Source: Consotaella salsifontis
Lineage (GTDB): Bacteria > Pseudomonadota > Alphaproteobacteria > Rhizobiales > Rhizobiaceae
Direction of reading: 5' to 3'
Length of the DNA stretch: 64,000 bases
Assembly: GCF_900167365.1 (NCBI RefSeq)
Contig: NZ_FUXL01000001.1
Span: 79,507 to 143,506, forward strand
The position numbers and the translations under genes are program-made. Below, piece by piece: positions 37,633-46,695 of the stretch. The notes below the pieces were generated by a model. The model did no database searches, was not told the DNA's origin, and was given only the letters and a program-made list of their open reading frames with translations. How positions within the stretch are numbered: position 1 is the first letter of the stretch; the number at the start of each line of letters is the position of its first letter.

Positions 37633-38894
37633 GCCGCCCCCCGTCGCGGCGCGCTCGCCAGCACCGCCTCTTCCACGATGTCGGCGGCAAGCCGGAGGCC
37701 GCCGGAAGCGGCGATATCCCGCCCGATCGCTCTTGCCCTTTCGCGAAAGCCATCGTCATCGAGAAGTCGCTTCATCGCGTGGCGAGCCTTGCGTGCCGTC
37801 AGAAGCCGGGGCGACACGACGCTCCCCAGGCCATGATAGGCGATGCGACTGGCTACGCCCGGTTGGTCGAAGGCGATGGGGATCGCCAGAAGCGGAACGC
37901 CTGCCTCCAGCGCGTCGAGCACGGTGTTGAGACCGCCATGGGTGACGCAAAGATCGGCGCGAGCGAGCACCGCCCGTTGCGGCGCGAAATCGGTGATCCA
38001 GGTCGCGCCCACCGAGGCGGCCTGTCTGGCGTCGAGGCCCCCACAATGGGCGACGAGAAGCTGTGCGTCGAGTTCGCGGCAGGCCCGCGCCACCGCCTTG
38101 AAGAGCCCGAGGCGATGGCCCTGGAGCGTGCCGAGGGAGGCGAAGACGAAGGGCCGATGAGGATCGATGTCGAAGGGAAGGGCCGCGGCGGCGCCCCCGC
38201 TCTCACGGATCGGCCCGACATACCGCAGCGCATCCTTGTCCTTGCGCAGAAAGTCGAAGCTCTCAACGGCCTGGGTGATCTGCGCCAAGGGTGACAGGCA
38301 ATCGGCGAGACTCTCGCGCGGGGAAAGACCGAAGCGCTCCGCCCAGGCCGCGACGGTGCGGCGCTGACGGGTCAACAGAAGGCGGGCCACCGCCTCGCCG
38401 CCCTGGTTGCGCTTCACGCCTTTGGGGCTTGGGTCGTAGGACCAGGGCAGGAAGGGCAGGGGGATTTGCGGTTCCGGGTTGATCGGCAGGGCGCAGGCAA
38501 GGGAGGCCAGCGGCAGGCCGAGATGGCCGGCGATCAGCCCCGCAGCCGGCTCCATCTGATCGCCGATCACGGCGTCGGCGCCGATCTCGCGCAGGATCGC
38601 AGGGGCCGAGCGGCATAGCGCGTCGGTCAGTCGGGCGGTGTCGGAGACGGTGCGCAGGATGCCGAGAGGACCTCGTGGCCGGGCCGCGCGCCGGATCACC
38701 ACCTCGATCGGCTGGCTCGCATTGCCCGGCGCCACAATGCGAACGCTCGCGACATTTGAGCGAACCGCGCTCTCGGCGCCCGCGTTGAGCACGAAAGTCA
38801 GTCGATGGCCGCGCCTCGCCAATTCTCCCGCCAGCGCCTCGAAGACGCGGATATGGCTGAAGAAGGGCGGACAGATCAGGGCGAAGTGGGCCAT
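37629..38894 (-). CDS. crtX: Zeaxanthin glucosyltransferase
   Basis: A 421-residue GT1-family glycosyltransferase. N-terminal HFALICPPFFSHIRVFEALA is typical of CrtX/MGT enzymes; the C-terminal donor site is FAPQRAVLARADLCVTHGGLNTVLDALEAG (landmarks) with PxxFDQPG-like PIAFDQPGVASRI. It transfers glucose to the hydroxyl groups of zeaxanthin made by CrtZ. First gene of crtXYIB, divergent from the UPF0314 gene over 96 bases that should hold both promoters. Confidence 0.92.
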   Translation of the reverse strand: MAHFALICPPFFSHIRVFEALAGELARRGHRLTFVLNAGAESAVRSNVASVRIVAPGNASQPIEVVIRRAARPRGPLGILRTVSDTARLTDALCRSAPAILREIGADAVIGDQMEPAAGLIAGHLGLPLASLACALPINPEPQIPLPFLPWSYDPSPKGVKRNQGGEAVARLLLTRQRRTVAAWAERFGLSPRESLADCLSPLAQITQAVESFDFLRKDKDALRYVGPIRESGGAAAALPFDIDPHRPFVFASLGTLQGHRLGLFKAVARACRELDAQLLVAHCGGLDARQAASVGATWITDFAPQRAVLARADLCVTHGGLNTVLDALEAGVPLLAIPIAFDQPGVASRIAYHGLGSVVSPRLLTARKARHAMKRLLDDDGFRERARAIGRDIAASGGLRLAADIVEEAVLASAPRRGAA

Positions 38895-38990
38895 CGGCCT
38901 CCGGGCGGCACGACGAGAGGCAACGCCTCGTCGATGTTGTCTGGCAAATTCTTCTGAGAGCCCAATCTATGGCCCGCCGCCGCCCTGCCA

Positions 38991-39629
38991 ATGCATCCAG
39001 CGAAAGACCCCGATGACAATCAGCCATTTTCTCCCGCGGATGACGTGCTTGTGACGCCGGCGGCCGAATCATCGCGGACAGGCGAGACGGTGTTTCCTTT
39101 CGGCTTGCGCGGTCGGCTCGTGGTGGCTGGTGCGGTCATCGGCGCGCTGGTTCTGTGGCTCCATCTATGGGGCAGGCCGTGGATCTGTTCGTGCGGCGAG
39201 TTCCTGTTCTGGCAGGGCGCCCTCGAGGGGGGCCGGAATTCGCAGGCTGCAGCCGACTGGTACTCGCTGCTTCACGTCAATTTCGGCATCGGCCTGTTTC
39301 TTCTGGTGGATCGAACCGCCCCGCAATGGCCGACGGGCGCCAAAGCCCTGACTGCGCTCATCTCCAGCGCCGTCTGGGAGGCGATCGAGAACCTGCCTGT
39401 CGTCGTGGCCCTGTTCGGTACGCCGCCGGACGCTCCCGCCTATCTCGGCGACAGCATCCTCAACGCCCTCGGCGATACCGCGTTCGTGATGATCGGTTTT
39501 GTCCTGGCGGCTCGACTTCCGCTTTGGGCGGTGCTTGTCTTCGCGGCTGTGGCGGAAGGCGCCGTCTTCCTGGCGGTTGATGACGGGATGATCGTCGGTC
39601 TCCTGCGGCTGGTTGGTGCCGAGCTTTAG
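38991..39629 (+). CDS. UPF0314/DUF2585 membrane protein
   Basis: A 212-residue membrane protein with about six hydrophobic segments. WLHLWGRPWICSCGEFLFWQG, SQAAADWYSLLHVNFGIGL and VWEAIENLPVVVALFGTPP match the alphaproteobacterial UPF0314 family, function unknown. Conserved Trp/Cys/His/Glu residues in the membrane hint at a redox or metal role, but none is established. It sits between crtX and crtZ and reads toward crtZ (113-base gap). Confidence 0.9.
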   Translation: MHPAKDPDDNQPFSPADDVLVTPAAESSRTGETVFPFGLRGRLVVAGAVIGALVLWLHLWGRPWICSCGEFLFWQGALEGGRNSQAAADWYSLLHVNFGIGLFLLVDRTAPQWPTGAKALTALISSAVWEAIENLPVVVALFGTPPDAPAYLGDSILNALGDTAFVMIGFVLAARLPLWAVLVFAAVAEGAVFLAVDDGMIVGLLRLVGAEL

Positions 39630-39742
39630 GCGCCCGCATCGGCGCGCCCTGCCGCTGGTGCGGCCGGAAAGCGGGCTTGCCGCGCCGGCCAGGGCGCATA
39701 ATTCAAGCTTTGGCCGATGACACCGCGACCGGAGATGCCTGA

Positions 39743-40255
39743 ATGATGCCGTTCCTCGTCAACAGCCTGATCGTCGTCCTCACGGTGATCGGCATGGAGA
39801 TCGTGGCGGTTCTCGTCCATCGCTACATCATGCATGGCTGGGGCTGGGGCTGGCACCGTTCTCACCATGAGCCGCACGACGACGTCTTCGAGCGCAACGA
39901 CCTTTACGCCGTCGTCTTCGCCGCGATTTCCATCGCCTTGATCTATTTCGGAACGCGCGGCGTCTGGCCGCTGACGTGGATCGGCGTCGGCATGGCGGTC
40001 TACGGGCTGCTCTATTTCATCGTGCATGATGGGCTGGTTCATCAGCGCTGGCCGTTCCGCTATCTGCCGCGGCGCGGCTACGCCAAGCGCCTTTATCAGG
40101 CGCACATGCTGCATCACGCCGTCGAGGGGCGGGAGGGATGCGTCTCGTTCGGCTTTCTTTATGCGCCCCCGGTGCCACGGCTGAAGGCCGAGCTGGGAAG
40201 AAAGCAGACGCTATCCAAGCGGGGGGCGAGCGAAAGCGGCTCCTCGCCCAGATGA
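39743..40255 (+). CDS. crtZ: Beta-carotene hydroxylase
   Basis: A 170-residue non-haem di-iron membrane hydroxylase that adds 3,3' hydroxyls to beta-carotene, giving zeaxanthin. The histidine clusters are VHRYIMHGWGWGWHRSHHEPH, FIVHDGLVHQRWPFR and LYQAHMLHHAVEG (landmarks), ten histidines as in CrtZ. Two adjacent ATG-like starts exist at the N-terminus. Normal length. Confidence 0.96.
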   Translation: MMPFLVNSLIVVLTVIGMEIVAVLVHRYIMHGWGWGWHRSHHEPHDDVFERNDLYAVVFAAISIALIYFGTRGVWPLTWIGVGMAVYGLLYFIVHDGLVHQRWPFRYLPRRGYAKRLYQAHMLHHAVEGREGCVSFGFLYAPPVPRLKAELGRKQTLSKRGASESGSSPR

Positions 40256-40320
40256 GCCAGGAAACAGCGGTCAGCGTTCCCGACGAGGCAGGATGCGCAC
40301 ATTATATGAATGGAAAAGAA

Positions 40321-40396
<76 letters not shown>

Positions 40397-40719
40397 GAAG
40401 CCGGTCGGCGCCTCAACGCCGTCGGCAGGCGCGTATATACCCAGCTCGCCTGGCCGTGTCCACCACCCTTGATGCGGATTCTGGAGGGTTTTTCACAGCC
40501 GCGGCATTCTTCTTTTCTTTGGCCTCTTCCCTTGGTGAAATTTGGCATGCCGGAAGGGGGAAACCAGATCGCTCGCGGCAGGCTCCGACAGACAGAAGCA
40601 GTTCGAACGTTGCGACGCCGCAACGTTTGGAGGCGGACGAGAGGCGATGGTGCGCATTGAAAAAGCCGTATCCCAGCCGTTGCCGCCATCAAGCGCGGAA
40701 TGTTTTAGTTGATAACCTC
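40397..40719. other. 323-base gap upstream of nnrS
   Basis: Open frames cross this stretch but none has conserved sequence. It should contain the nnrS promoter. I saw no clear FNR/NnrR palindrome (TTGxxxxxxxxCAA type) or other structure. Confidence 0.4.
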
Positions 40720-41934
40720 ATGACGCCTTCACCCCATCTTGCCGCGCGCCGAACCCGGCAGGACGCCGGCTGGCTTTTCTCCGCAAGCTTCCGCCCGTTC
40801 TTTCTGGGCGCCGCGATCTTCGCGGCGCTTGCTGTCCCAGCCTGGGCCGTCATGTTCACTTCAGGATTCGGCGAGGTCGGTGGCATGCCGGCGCTCGTCT
40901 GGCATAGCCACGAGATGGTGTTCGGATTTTTGCCCGCCCTGTTTGCGGGCTATCTATTGACGACGACGCCGAACTGGTCCGGCCATCTGCCCGCCTCGGG
41001 ACGGCCGCTCGCCGCTTTGTTCTCGCTCTGGGTGGCAGGCCGTATCCTGCCGCTCGTCCTGCCGTTCATCCTGGGCAGCATCGTCGACATTGCTTTTCCC
41101 GTAACGGTGGCTGCTTGCCTCGCGCGGGAGGGAAGGGCGCGCTCGGCCCAGCAGACGCGCCACGGGCTAATGCTGTTTCCTCTTCTGGCGGTTCTCTCTG
41201 GACTCCACCGTGTTGCGTCGGGCGATCCTGAATGGGCGGCGATGACGGCGCGTGGCGGTGTCGCCGTGGCGGTGCTGATGATCGCGGCGGTGGGCGGCCG
41301 CCTGGTGCCGAGTTTCACGCGTAACCTTTTGACCGGGCGGGGCGAGGAGCGGGTGCCCGAGCCTTATGGCCGCTTCGACGTCGCGGTTCTGATCCTGACA
41401 CTGATCGGGCTCCTTCCGTGGGTCCTGTCACCGATGAGCCTGCCGGCATGCCTGTTCGCGGCGATCTGCTGCTTCGCGCACGCCGCCCGCCTGCTGCGCT
41501 GGCGCGGGTGGCTCTTACGGCAGGTGCCGGTCGTCTTCCTCCACGTCGGCTATCTCTGGGTCGTCGTGGGCTTCGGATTGGCAGCCCTGGCGGCGGAACC
41601 GCTTCTGCTGGTTCCGCCTGACGCCGCGCTTCATGCCTTTTCCGCCGGGGCGATCGGGGGGATGGCCATCGTGGTCATGGTGCAGCTGTCGCTGACAAGG
41701 GGCGCCGGGCACCGCCCCGCAAGTCGGCTCTGCCTCATCGCGATCTTGTTGATCGATAGTGGCGCAGTCTTGCGGGTGGCGGCCCCCGTCGACGGCGCGC
41801 GCTACCTGGAGTGGCTCGTGGCTGGTGCGGCTCTCTGGTCTCTCGGATTTGCCCTGTTTGCCCTCGCCCATGCACCCATCACGAGCGCGATAAGGTCATC
41901 GTCTGCTCCCACTCGCGCCAGTGGGTCGGACTGA
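40720..41934 (+). CDS. nnrS: NnrS family haem-copper membrane protein
   Basis: A 404-residue protein with about twelve membrane segments. FSASFRPFFLGAAIFAAL, LVWHSHEMVFGFLPALFAGYLLTTTPNWSG and FTRNLLTGRG are the NnrS hallmarks, with the conserved metal-binding His residues. NnrS protects against nitrosative stress and is usually linked to nir/nor genes; here no denitrification gene lies nearby. The frame is open upstream, but the conserved N-terminus fits the ATG at 40720. Its 3' end overlaps a convergent small gene by 56 bases. Confidence 0.9.
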   Translation: MTPSPHLAARRTRQDAGWLFSASFRPFFLGAAIFAALAVPAWAVMFTSGFGEVGGMPALVWHSHEMVFGFLPALFAGYLLTTTPNWSGHLPASGRPLAALFSLWVAGRILPLVLPFILGSIVDIAFPVTVAACLAREGRARSAQQTRHGLMLFPLLAVLSGLHRVASGDPEWAAMTARGGVAVAVLMIAAVGGRLVPSFTRNLLTGRGEERVPEPYGRFDVAVLILTLIGLLPWVLSPMSLPACLFAAICCFAHAARLLRWRGWLLRQVPVVFLHVGYLWVVVGFGLAALAAEPLLLVPPDAALHAFSAGAIGGMAIVVMVQLSLTRGAGHRPASRLCLIAILLIDSGAVLRVAAPVDGARYLEWLVAGAALWSLGFALFALAHAPITSAIRSSSAPTRASGSD

Positions 41935-42079
41935 CGTCGACAAGGCGGCCGTTCTCCGCGTTCTCCCAACCCTCAGGAGTGCGCCGGCAGGGAAAGACAA
42001 GCTCATGCGGCGTCCCGCGTTCGATCACCGCAAGCTGAAGGTCGCAGTCGAACCGCGCGCTGGAGATATCTTTCCACAT
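41879..42079 (-). CDS. Conserved small hypothetical protein
   Basis: A 66-residue soluble protein beginning MWKDISSARFDCDLQLAV, with HELVFPCRRTPEGW and DVSPTHWREWE. I recall near-identical short proteins (MWKDISxAPFDRDLELAV... PTHWREW) scattered in rhizobial genomes without a known function. It overlaps the convergent nnrS end by 56 bases, so one or both termini compete for sequence. The conserved pattern makes it a real gene. Confidence 0.75.
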   Translation of the reverse strand: MWKDISSARFDCDLQLAVIERGTPHELVFPCRRTPEGWENAENGRLVDVSPTHWREWEQTMTLSRS

Positions 42080-42370
42080 GGGGGCACTCTAAAGCGACGA
42101 GTGGGGCAATCCTTTGACTTGCATTAAAAGCTCGTCGCGCTGACGCAAGGGACGGCCACCCTCATCTTTCTTCCAGGAAGATTCGGAGCAAAAGCCAGCG
42201 GTGGCGGTGTCGGTAAAAATTTACCGTTCTGGCTCACCAACGCTTCACTATCGCGATGAAATTCAGTTCTCCCGCTTGGTATTGCTTCCTGATGTTCACC
42301 CACTGGCAATAGCGAACGTCCAAGTTCTGTCCACGAACCGATCTCTTTTTGCAAGACAGGACGGTGGACG

Positions 42371-43807
42371 ATGGATGTCAGAGTGGTCCAGAAAGATCGG
42401 CCGATCTACGTCGACCTCGATGGGACGTTGATCAAGACCGATCTCTTGTGGGAAACACTTGCCGCTCTCGCGCGCCAGAAGCCGTGGGAATTTTGGCGGG
42501 TCCCGTTTTGGGCTATCAAGGGCAAGGCACGTCTCAAGGCGGAGCTTGCCAAACGCATCGAATTCGACCCGTCGTTGCTGCCCTATCGCGAAGAGGTCGT
42601 CGCGGCGCTTTCGCTTGCTCGCCAGGATGGCCGCCGCGTTGTGCTCGCGACCGGCACGAATGTCCGCATTGCCGAGGCGATTTCAGCTCATCTCGGCGTG
42701 TTTGATGCGGTGATGGCGTCCACCGACACCGTCAATCTTACCGCCGAGCGTAAGCTGGAGCGTATCCGCGAGGACTGCGAGACCGACGAATTCGATTATG
42801 TCGGCAATTCGCGCGACGATGTTTGTCTGCTCGATGCCGCCGCCGAGGCGACGGTGGTGGCTCCTGATCGTCACGCCCGAGGCTGGCAGCGCAAGAGTGG
42901 CGCGCATATCATCGAGGATGGGGCGAACAAGACCAAAGCGGCGCTAAAGGCGCTGCGGCCGCACCAGTGGGCCAAGAACATCCTCCTGTTCGTTCCTTTG
43001 ACCCTCAATCACGATTTCCTCGACCTCAACATGCTTGTGGCCGGGCTGATGGGCTTTGTTGCCTTCTCGCTCGCCGCGTCCTCTGTCTACATCGTCAACG
43101 ATCTCCTCGACCTCCAATCCGACAGACGCCACAAGACCAAGCGCAACAGGCCCTTTGCCAGCGGAACGCTGCCGATTCCGGCCGGGCTGACGCTGGCGGG
43201 CGGCTTGCTGGTGGCCGCATTCGCGATCGCATCGCAGCTGCCGCCGGATTTCAAGACGATACTCCTCTGTTATCTGGTGATGACGTCGGCCTATTCGCTG
43301 TTCGTCAAGCGCATGCTGCTCATCGATACCCTGGTACTGGCCGGGCTTTATACCGTCCGCATCATCGGCGGCGCGGCGGCGGCGGATGTCGGGTTGTCAT
43401 TCTGGCTGCTCGCCTTCTCGCTGTTCTTCTTCTTCTCGCTGGCCCTGGTGAAGCGCTACACTGAGCTGCACGATTTCGGCGGCGGCGCCGAGCGCTCCAA
43501 GACCGGGCGCGGCTATGTCGACCTCGATCTTGAAACCATCAGTCAGGCCGGCATGGCGTCCGGCTTCGCCTCGGTGATGGTTCTCGCGCTCTACATTGAC
43601 AGCTCGGACGTGCGCCACCTCTACGACCAGCCATGGCTGATCTGGCCTCTGTGCCCGCTCGTTCTCTACATCATCGTGCGGATCTGGATCCTCGCGCGCC
43701 GCAACCAGATGCATGACGACCCGGTCGTTTTCATCATGCAGGATTGGCGCAGCCAGATCATGATCGGGGCAGGGGCAATCATGTTCCTGGCAGCCGCCTA
43801 TGCGTAA
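42371..43807 (+). CDS. HAD phosphatase-UbiA prenyltransferase fusion (DPPR synthase-like)
   Basis: A 478-residue two-domain protein. Residues about 10-180 are a HAD phosphatase with nucleophile motif YVDLDGTL (D15, D17), a Thr motif LATGTN and the acidic DYVGNSRDD. Residues about 185-478 are a nine-helix UbiA prenyltransferase with the Asp motif NDLLDLQSDRRHKTKRNRP and the second site VKRMLLIDTLVLAG. The best match in my knowledge is decaprenyl-phosphate 5-phosphoribosyltransferase (Mycobacterium UbiA/Rv3806c), and the HAD part could remove the 5'-phosphate of its product. It overlaps the following DprE1-like gene by 8 bases. Azorhizobium NoeC, needed for arabinosylated Nod factors, is a relative. 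Confidence 0.88.
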   Translation: MDVRVVQKDRPIYVDLDGTLIKTDLLWETLAALARQKPWEFWRVPFWAIKGKARLKAELAKRIEFDPSLLPYREEVVAALSLARQDGRRVVLATGTNVRIAEAISAHLGVFDAVMASTDTVNLTAERKLERIREDCETDEFDYVGNSRDDVCLLDAAAEATVVAPDRHARGWQRKSGAHIIEDGANKTKAALKALRPHQWAKNILLFVPLTLNHDFLDLNMLVAGLMGFVAFSLAASSVYIVNDLLDLQSDRRHKTKRNRPFASGTLPIPAGLTLAGGLLVAAFAIASQLPPDFKTILLCYLVMTSAYSLFVKRMLLIDTLVLAGLYTVRIIGGAAAADVGLSFWLLAFSLFFFFSLALVKRYTELHDFGGGAERSKTGRGYVDLDLETISQAGMASGFASVMVLALYIDSSDVRHLYDQPWLIWPLCPLVLYIIVRIWILARRNQMHDDPVVFIMQDWRSQIMIGAGAIMFLAAAYA

Positions 43808-45140
43808 CGACTCCTATCAAAGCTGGGGGCGGCTCGATCGCGGCCTCGCCGCCGCCCGCCGCGTCGGGCCCATGCCCTTCGACGGCGCCGGATCGGGCGG
43901 CGTCCTGCCTTTCGGCAACGGCCGGACCTACGGCGACAGTTGCCAGAACCGGCGGGGCACGCTGCTCGACTGCCGCGATGCCAATCGCATTCTCTCTTTC
44001 GACGCGGCCAGCGGCGTCGTCGTCGCCGAGGCCGGCGCGCTGCTTTGCGATATCACCCGGCTCGTCGCGCCGAGCGGCTGGTTCCTGCCGGTAACGCCCG
44101 GCACCCAGTTCGTGACCCTCGGCGGGGCGATCGCCAACGATGTCCACGGCAAGAATCACCATCGTCGCGGCACCTTTGGCCGGTGGGTTCTTTCCATGGA
44201 AATGGAGCGATCCGACCGTGGGCGCTTCGTTGCCGCGCCGGACCAGAACGCCGATCTTTTCGCCGCCACCATCGGCGGGATGGGATTGACCGGGCTGATC
44301 CGCTCGGCCGAGATTCAGCTCCTCGCCGTGCCGTCGATGACCATCGACCAGACGACGCTGCGTTTCGACCGGCTGGCCGACTATTTCGAGGCTGCCGAAG
44401 AGGCCGATGACGGGCACGAATACTCCGTCGCCTGGATCGACTCGCTGGCCTCCGGACGCCGGCTGGGGCGCGGCCATCTCATCATGGGCGATCATGCCGA
44501 GGGGGGTGACCGGAGCGGGAGGGCGCATCGGCCCCTTGCCTCCGTGCCGTTCACGCCGCCTTTCAGCCCGCTCTCCGGGCTTTCGCTGAAGGCTTTCAAC
44601 GAGGCCTTCTTCCGGAAGGTGCCGAAAGGTACGAGCCGGCGGCCATCGCGCTTCGAGCCCTTTTTCTATCCTCTCGACCGGGTCGAGCGTTGGAACCGGC
44701 TCTATGGGCCGGGGGGGATGCACCAGCATCAGAGCGTGGTGCCGGCGGATGTCGCGCCGGAGGCCGTGCGCGCCCTGATCGAGTGCGCCCAGCTTCACGA
44801 CCATGGCTCGTTCCTGACGGTGCTGAAGCGCTTTGGCAGCCTGGCGAGTCCAGGTCTCTTTTCCTTCCCGCGTCCCGGATACACGCTGACGCTCGATTTC
44901 CCCCATCGGGGCGAGGCGACGCTCAAGCTGCTGGCCGAGCTCGACCGGCTGGTGGTCGCCGCCGGCGGCGCTCTCAATCCCTACAAGGACGCGCACATGA
45001 GCCCGCTGACATTCGCCGCGTCCTATCCGGATTGGGCGAGGCTGGAGAGTTTCCGCGATCCGGCGATCATCTCGGATTTCTGGCGCAGGACGGCGATGAC
45101 GCTGCCCAGGAGCGACCCGATGCCCATTGCCGCGGAGTGA
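43800..45140 (+). CDS. DprE1-like FAD-dependent decaprenyl-phosphoribose 2'-oxidase
   Basis: A 446-residue VAO-family flavoprotein. FGNGRTYGDSC, the His-bearing GGAIANDVHGKNHHRRGTFG and TIGGMGLTG follow the DprE1 pattern closely; the C-terminal SFLTVLKRFG, SFPRPGY and GGALNPYKDAHMS align with the substrate site. Lys396 corresponds to the essential K418 of Mycobacterium tuberculosis DprE1. The residue at the benzothiazinone-targeted Cys387 is Thr364. DprE1 oxidises the 2'-OH of decaprenyl-phosphoribose to a 2'-ketone. The start overlaps the HAD-UbiA gene. Confidence 0.88.
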   Translation: MRNDSYQSWGRLDRGLAAARRVGPMPFDGAGSGGVLPFGNGRTYGDSCQNRRGTLLDCRDANRILSFDAASGVVVAEAGALLCDITRLVAPSGWFLPVTPGTQFVTLGGAIANDVHGKNHHRRGTFGRWVLSMEMERSDRGRFVAAPDQNADLFAATIGGMGLTGLIRSAEIQLLAVPSMTIDQTTLRFDRLADYFEAAEEADDGHEYSVAWIDSLASGRRLGRGHLIMGDHAEGGDRSGRAHRPLASVPFTPPFSPLSGLSLKAFNEAFFRKVPKGTSRRPSRFEPFFYPLDRVERWNRLYGPGGMHQHQSVVPADVAPEAVRALIECAQLHDHGSFLTVLKRFGSLASPGLFSFPRPGYTLTLDFPHRGEATLKLLAELDRLVVAAGGALNPYKDAHMSPLTFAASYPDWARLESFRDPAIISDFWRRTAMTLPRSDPMPIAAE

Positions 45141-45241
45141 GACCGCAGCCGTTCACACTCGCCCAACGATCATCCGCGTGATCATCGCCGTCGCGGAGAG
45201 CCTCGTGCCCCGTTGACCTTCTGAAAGGAGCAGTTCGCCTC

Positions 45242-45679
45242 ATGGCGAAGTACATCCCGTTCATCCTGTTCACCGTCTTCACCAACGCGGCGGCCCAGAT
45301 CATGCTGAAATACGGTATGATGCAGCTCGGCCCGCTATCTTTCGCCGGGGTCAACCCGATCGTGAAGATCCTTCAGATCGTGTTCAGCCCGTTTGTCTTT
45401 CTGGGGCTCTGCACCTTCGTGATCTCGATGGCCTCGCACCTCTTCGTTCTGTCGAAGGTCGAGCTGTCCTACGCCTATCCCTTCCTGTCGCTCGCCTATG
45501 TCGTGGTGGCGGTCGTCGCGTACTTCGCCTTTCGCGAGGACCTCAACGCCGCGCGCATTGCCGGCATCGCCCTGATCTGCCTCGGAACGATCTTCATCGC
45601 CCAGGGCGGCAGCCGCGTGCATGGCGAGGACAGGGTCGCCACCCTTTCATCCAATACCGCTGAAGAGGTTTCCCGATGA
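45242..45679 (+). CDS. SMR/EamA-type small membrane transporter (ArnE/ArnF-like)
   Basis: A 145-residue protein with four membrane helices (about residues 5-22, 40-62, 70-95 and 102-122) and a short hydrophilic tail. NAAAQIMLKYGM, SKVELSYAYPFLSLAYVVV and GIALICLGTIFIAQGG are typical of small multidrug resistance/EamA halves, and of the ArnE-ArnF flippase of undecaprenyl-P-aminoarabinose. In this locus a lipid-pentose flippase is the likely role. An AAGGAG site precedes the ATG. It overlaps the next gene by 4 bases. Confidence 0.85.
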   Translation: MAKYIPFILFTVFTNAAAQIMLKYGMMQLGPLSFAGVNPIVKILQIVFSPFVFLGLCTFVISMASHLFVLSKVELSYAYPFLSLAYVVVAVVAYFAFREDLNAARIAGIALICLGTIFIAQGGSRVHGEDRVATLSSNTAEEVSR

Positions 45680-46686
45680 AGCACATCGTGTTTGGCGGAG
45701 ACGGCTTCGTTGGCCGCCATCTGTCCGAGAAGCTCGTCGATCAGGGCGAGGAAGTCGTCGTCGTCGACATCGCCAAGAGCAATCTGCCGCACTATGCCAA
45801 GGCGCGCCATCTCCACGTCGACGTGACCGACGCGGCCGCCGTCGCCGCCGTCCCGATCGCGCCGGACGACATGGTCTACAACCTTTCGGCCAAGATGCTC
45901 TCGCCGATCCAGACGCGGGCGAAGCGCCACGACTTCTTCTTCCCCGTCAACTACCACGGCACGGAAAACATCATCCACGCCATGGATAAGGCGGGGGCGA
46001 ACCGGCTCGTCCACTTCACCACGGACATGATCTACGGCCACACCGTGTTCTGCCCGATGACGGAGGACCATCCCGTGTCGCCGCTCGGCGAATACGGGCT
46101 GTCCAAGCTCAAGACGGAGGAGCTCGCCGCCGAATGGCGCGCGAAAGGCATGAGCATCTCGCTCTTCCGCCCACGTCTCATCATCGGGCCGGGCCGGCTC
46201 GGCATTCTCGTGAAGCTGTTCAAGCTGATCGACGCCAACCTGCCGGTGCCGATGATCGGGTCGGGGAAGAACCCCTACCAGTTCATCTCCGTCTTCGACT
46301 GCGCCGAGGCTGCCTATCTCGCCTGGAAGGGGGGCGTGCCGAACGAGGCATTCAATCTCGGCTCGCTCAATCCGCCGCCGGTGAGAAAGCTGCTGGGCGA
46401 TCTCATCAAGGATGCCGGATCAAAGTCGTTCCTGGTTCCGACGCCCGGCTGGGCGGTCAAGCGCACGCTCGATTTCCTCGATCTGCTCAACATGCCGATC
46501 ATGGATCCCGAGCAGTATCTCATCGCGGACGAGGAGTGCGTGCTCGACGTGTCGAAGGGCGAGCGCATTCTCGGCTGGGTGCCACGCTTCCGGGACGAGG
46601 ACATGCTGATCGCCGCCTATCGCGAATACCGCGCCAAGATCGACGGACGGCCCGCGACCGCCGCCCACGCGGCCCCGGCCGAATAA
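45676..46686 (+). CDS. NAD-dependent epimerase/dehydratase, extended SDR
   Basis: A 336-residue extended short-chain dehydrogenase. The cofactor site is IVFGGDGFVGRHL (residues 4-16) with an acidic strand end VVVVDIAKS; the catalytic Thr lies in HFTTDMIYG and the Tyr/Lys in EYGLSKLK (Y about 140). It resembles nucleotide-sugar epimerases and lipid-sugar reductases. In the position where DprE2 (a classical SDR) would act, it may reduce or modify the 2-keto intermediate. It is coupled to the SMR gene by an ATGA overlap. Confidence 0.82.
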   Translation: MKHIVFGGDGFVGRHLSEKLVDQGEEVVVVDIAKSNLPHYAKARHLHVDVTDAAAVAAVPIAPDDMVYNLSAKMLSPIQTRAKRHDFFFPVNYHGTENIIHAMDKAGANRLVHFTTDMIYGHTVFCPMTEDHPVSPLGEYGLSKLKTEELAAEWRAKGMSISLFRPRLIIGPGRLGILVKLFKLIDANLPVPMIGSGKNPYQFISVFDCAEAAYLAWKGGVPNEAFNLGSLNPPPVRKLLGDLIKDAGSKSFLVPTPGWAVKRTLDFLDLLNMPIMDPEQYLIADEECVLDVSKGERILGWVPRFRDEDMLIAAYREYRAKIDGRPATAAHAAPAE

Positions 46687-46695
46687 GGAGAGCCC

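Noticed and set aside
40456-40719. N-terminal extension of nnrS by 88 codons
   Set aside because: The added sequence is not hydrophobic or conserved, and the NnrS family begins near the ATG at 40720.
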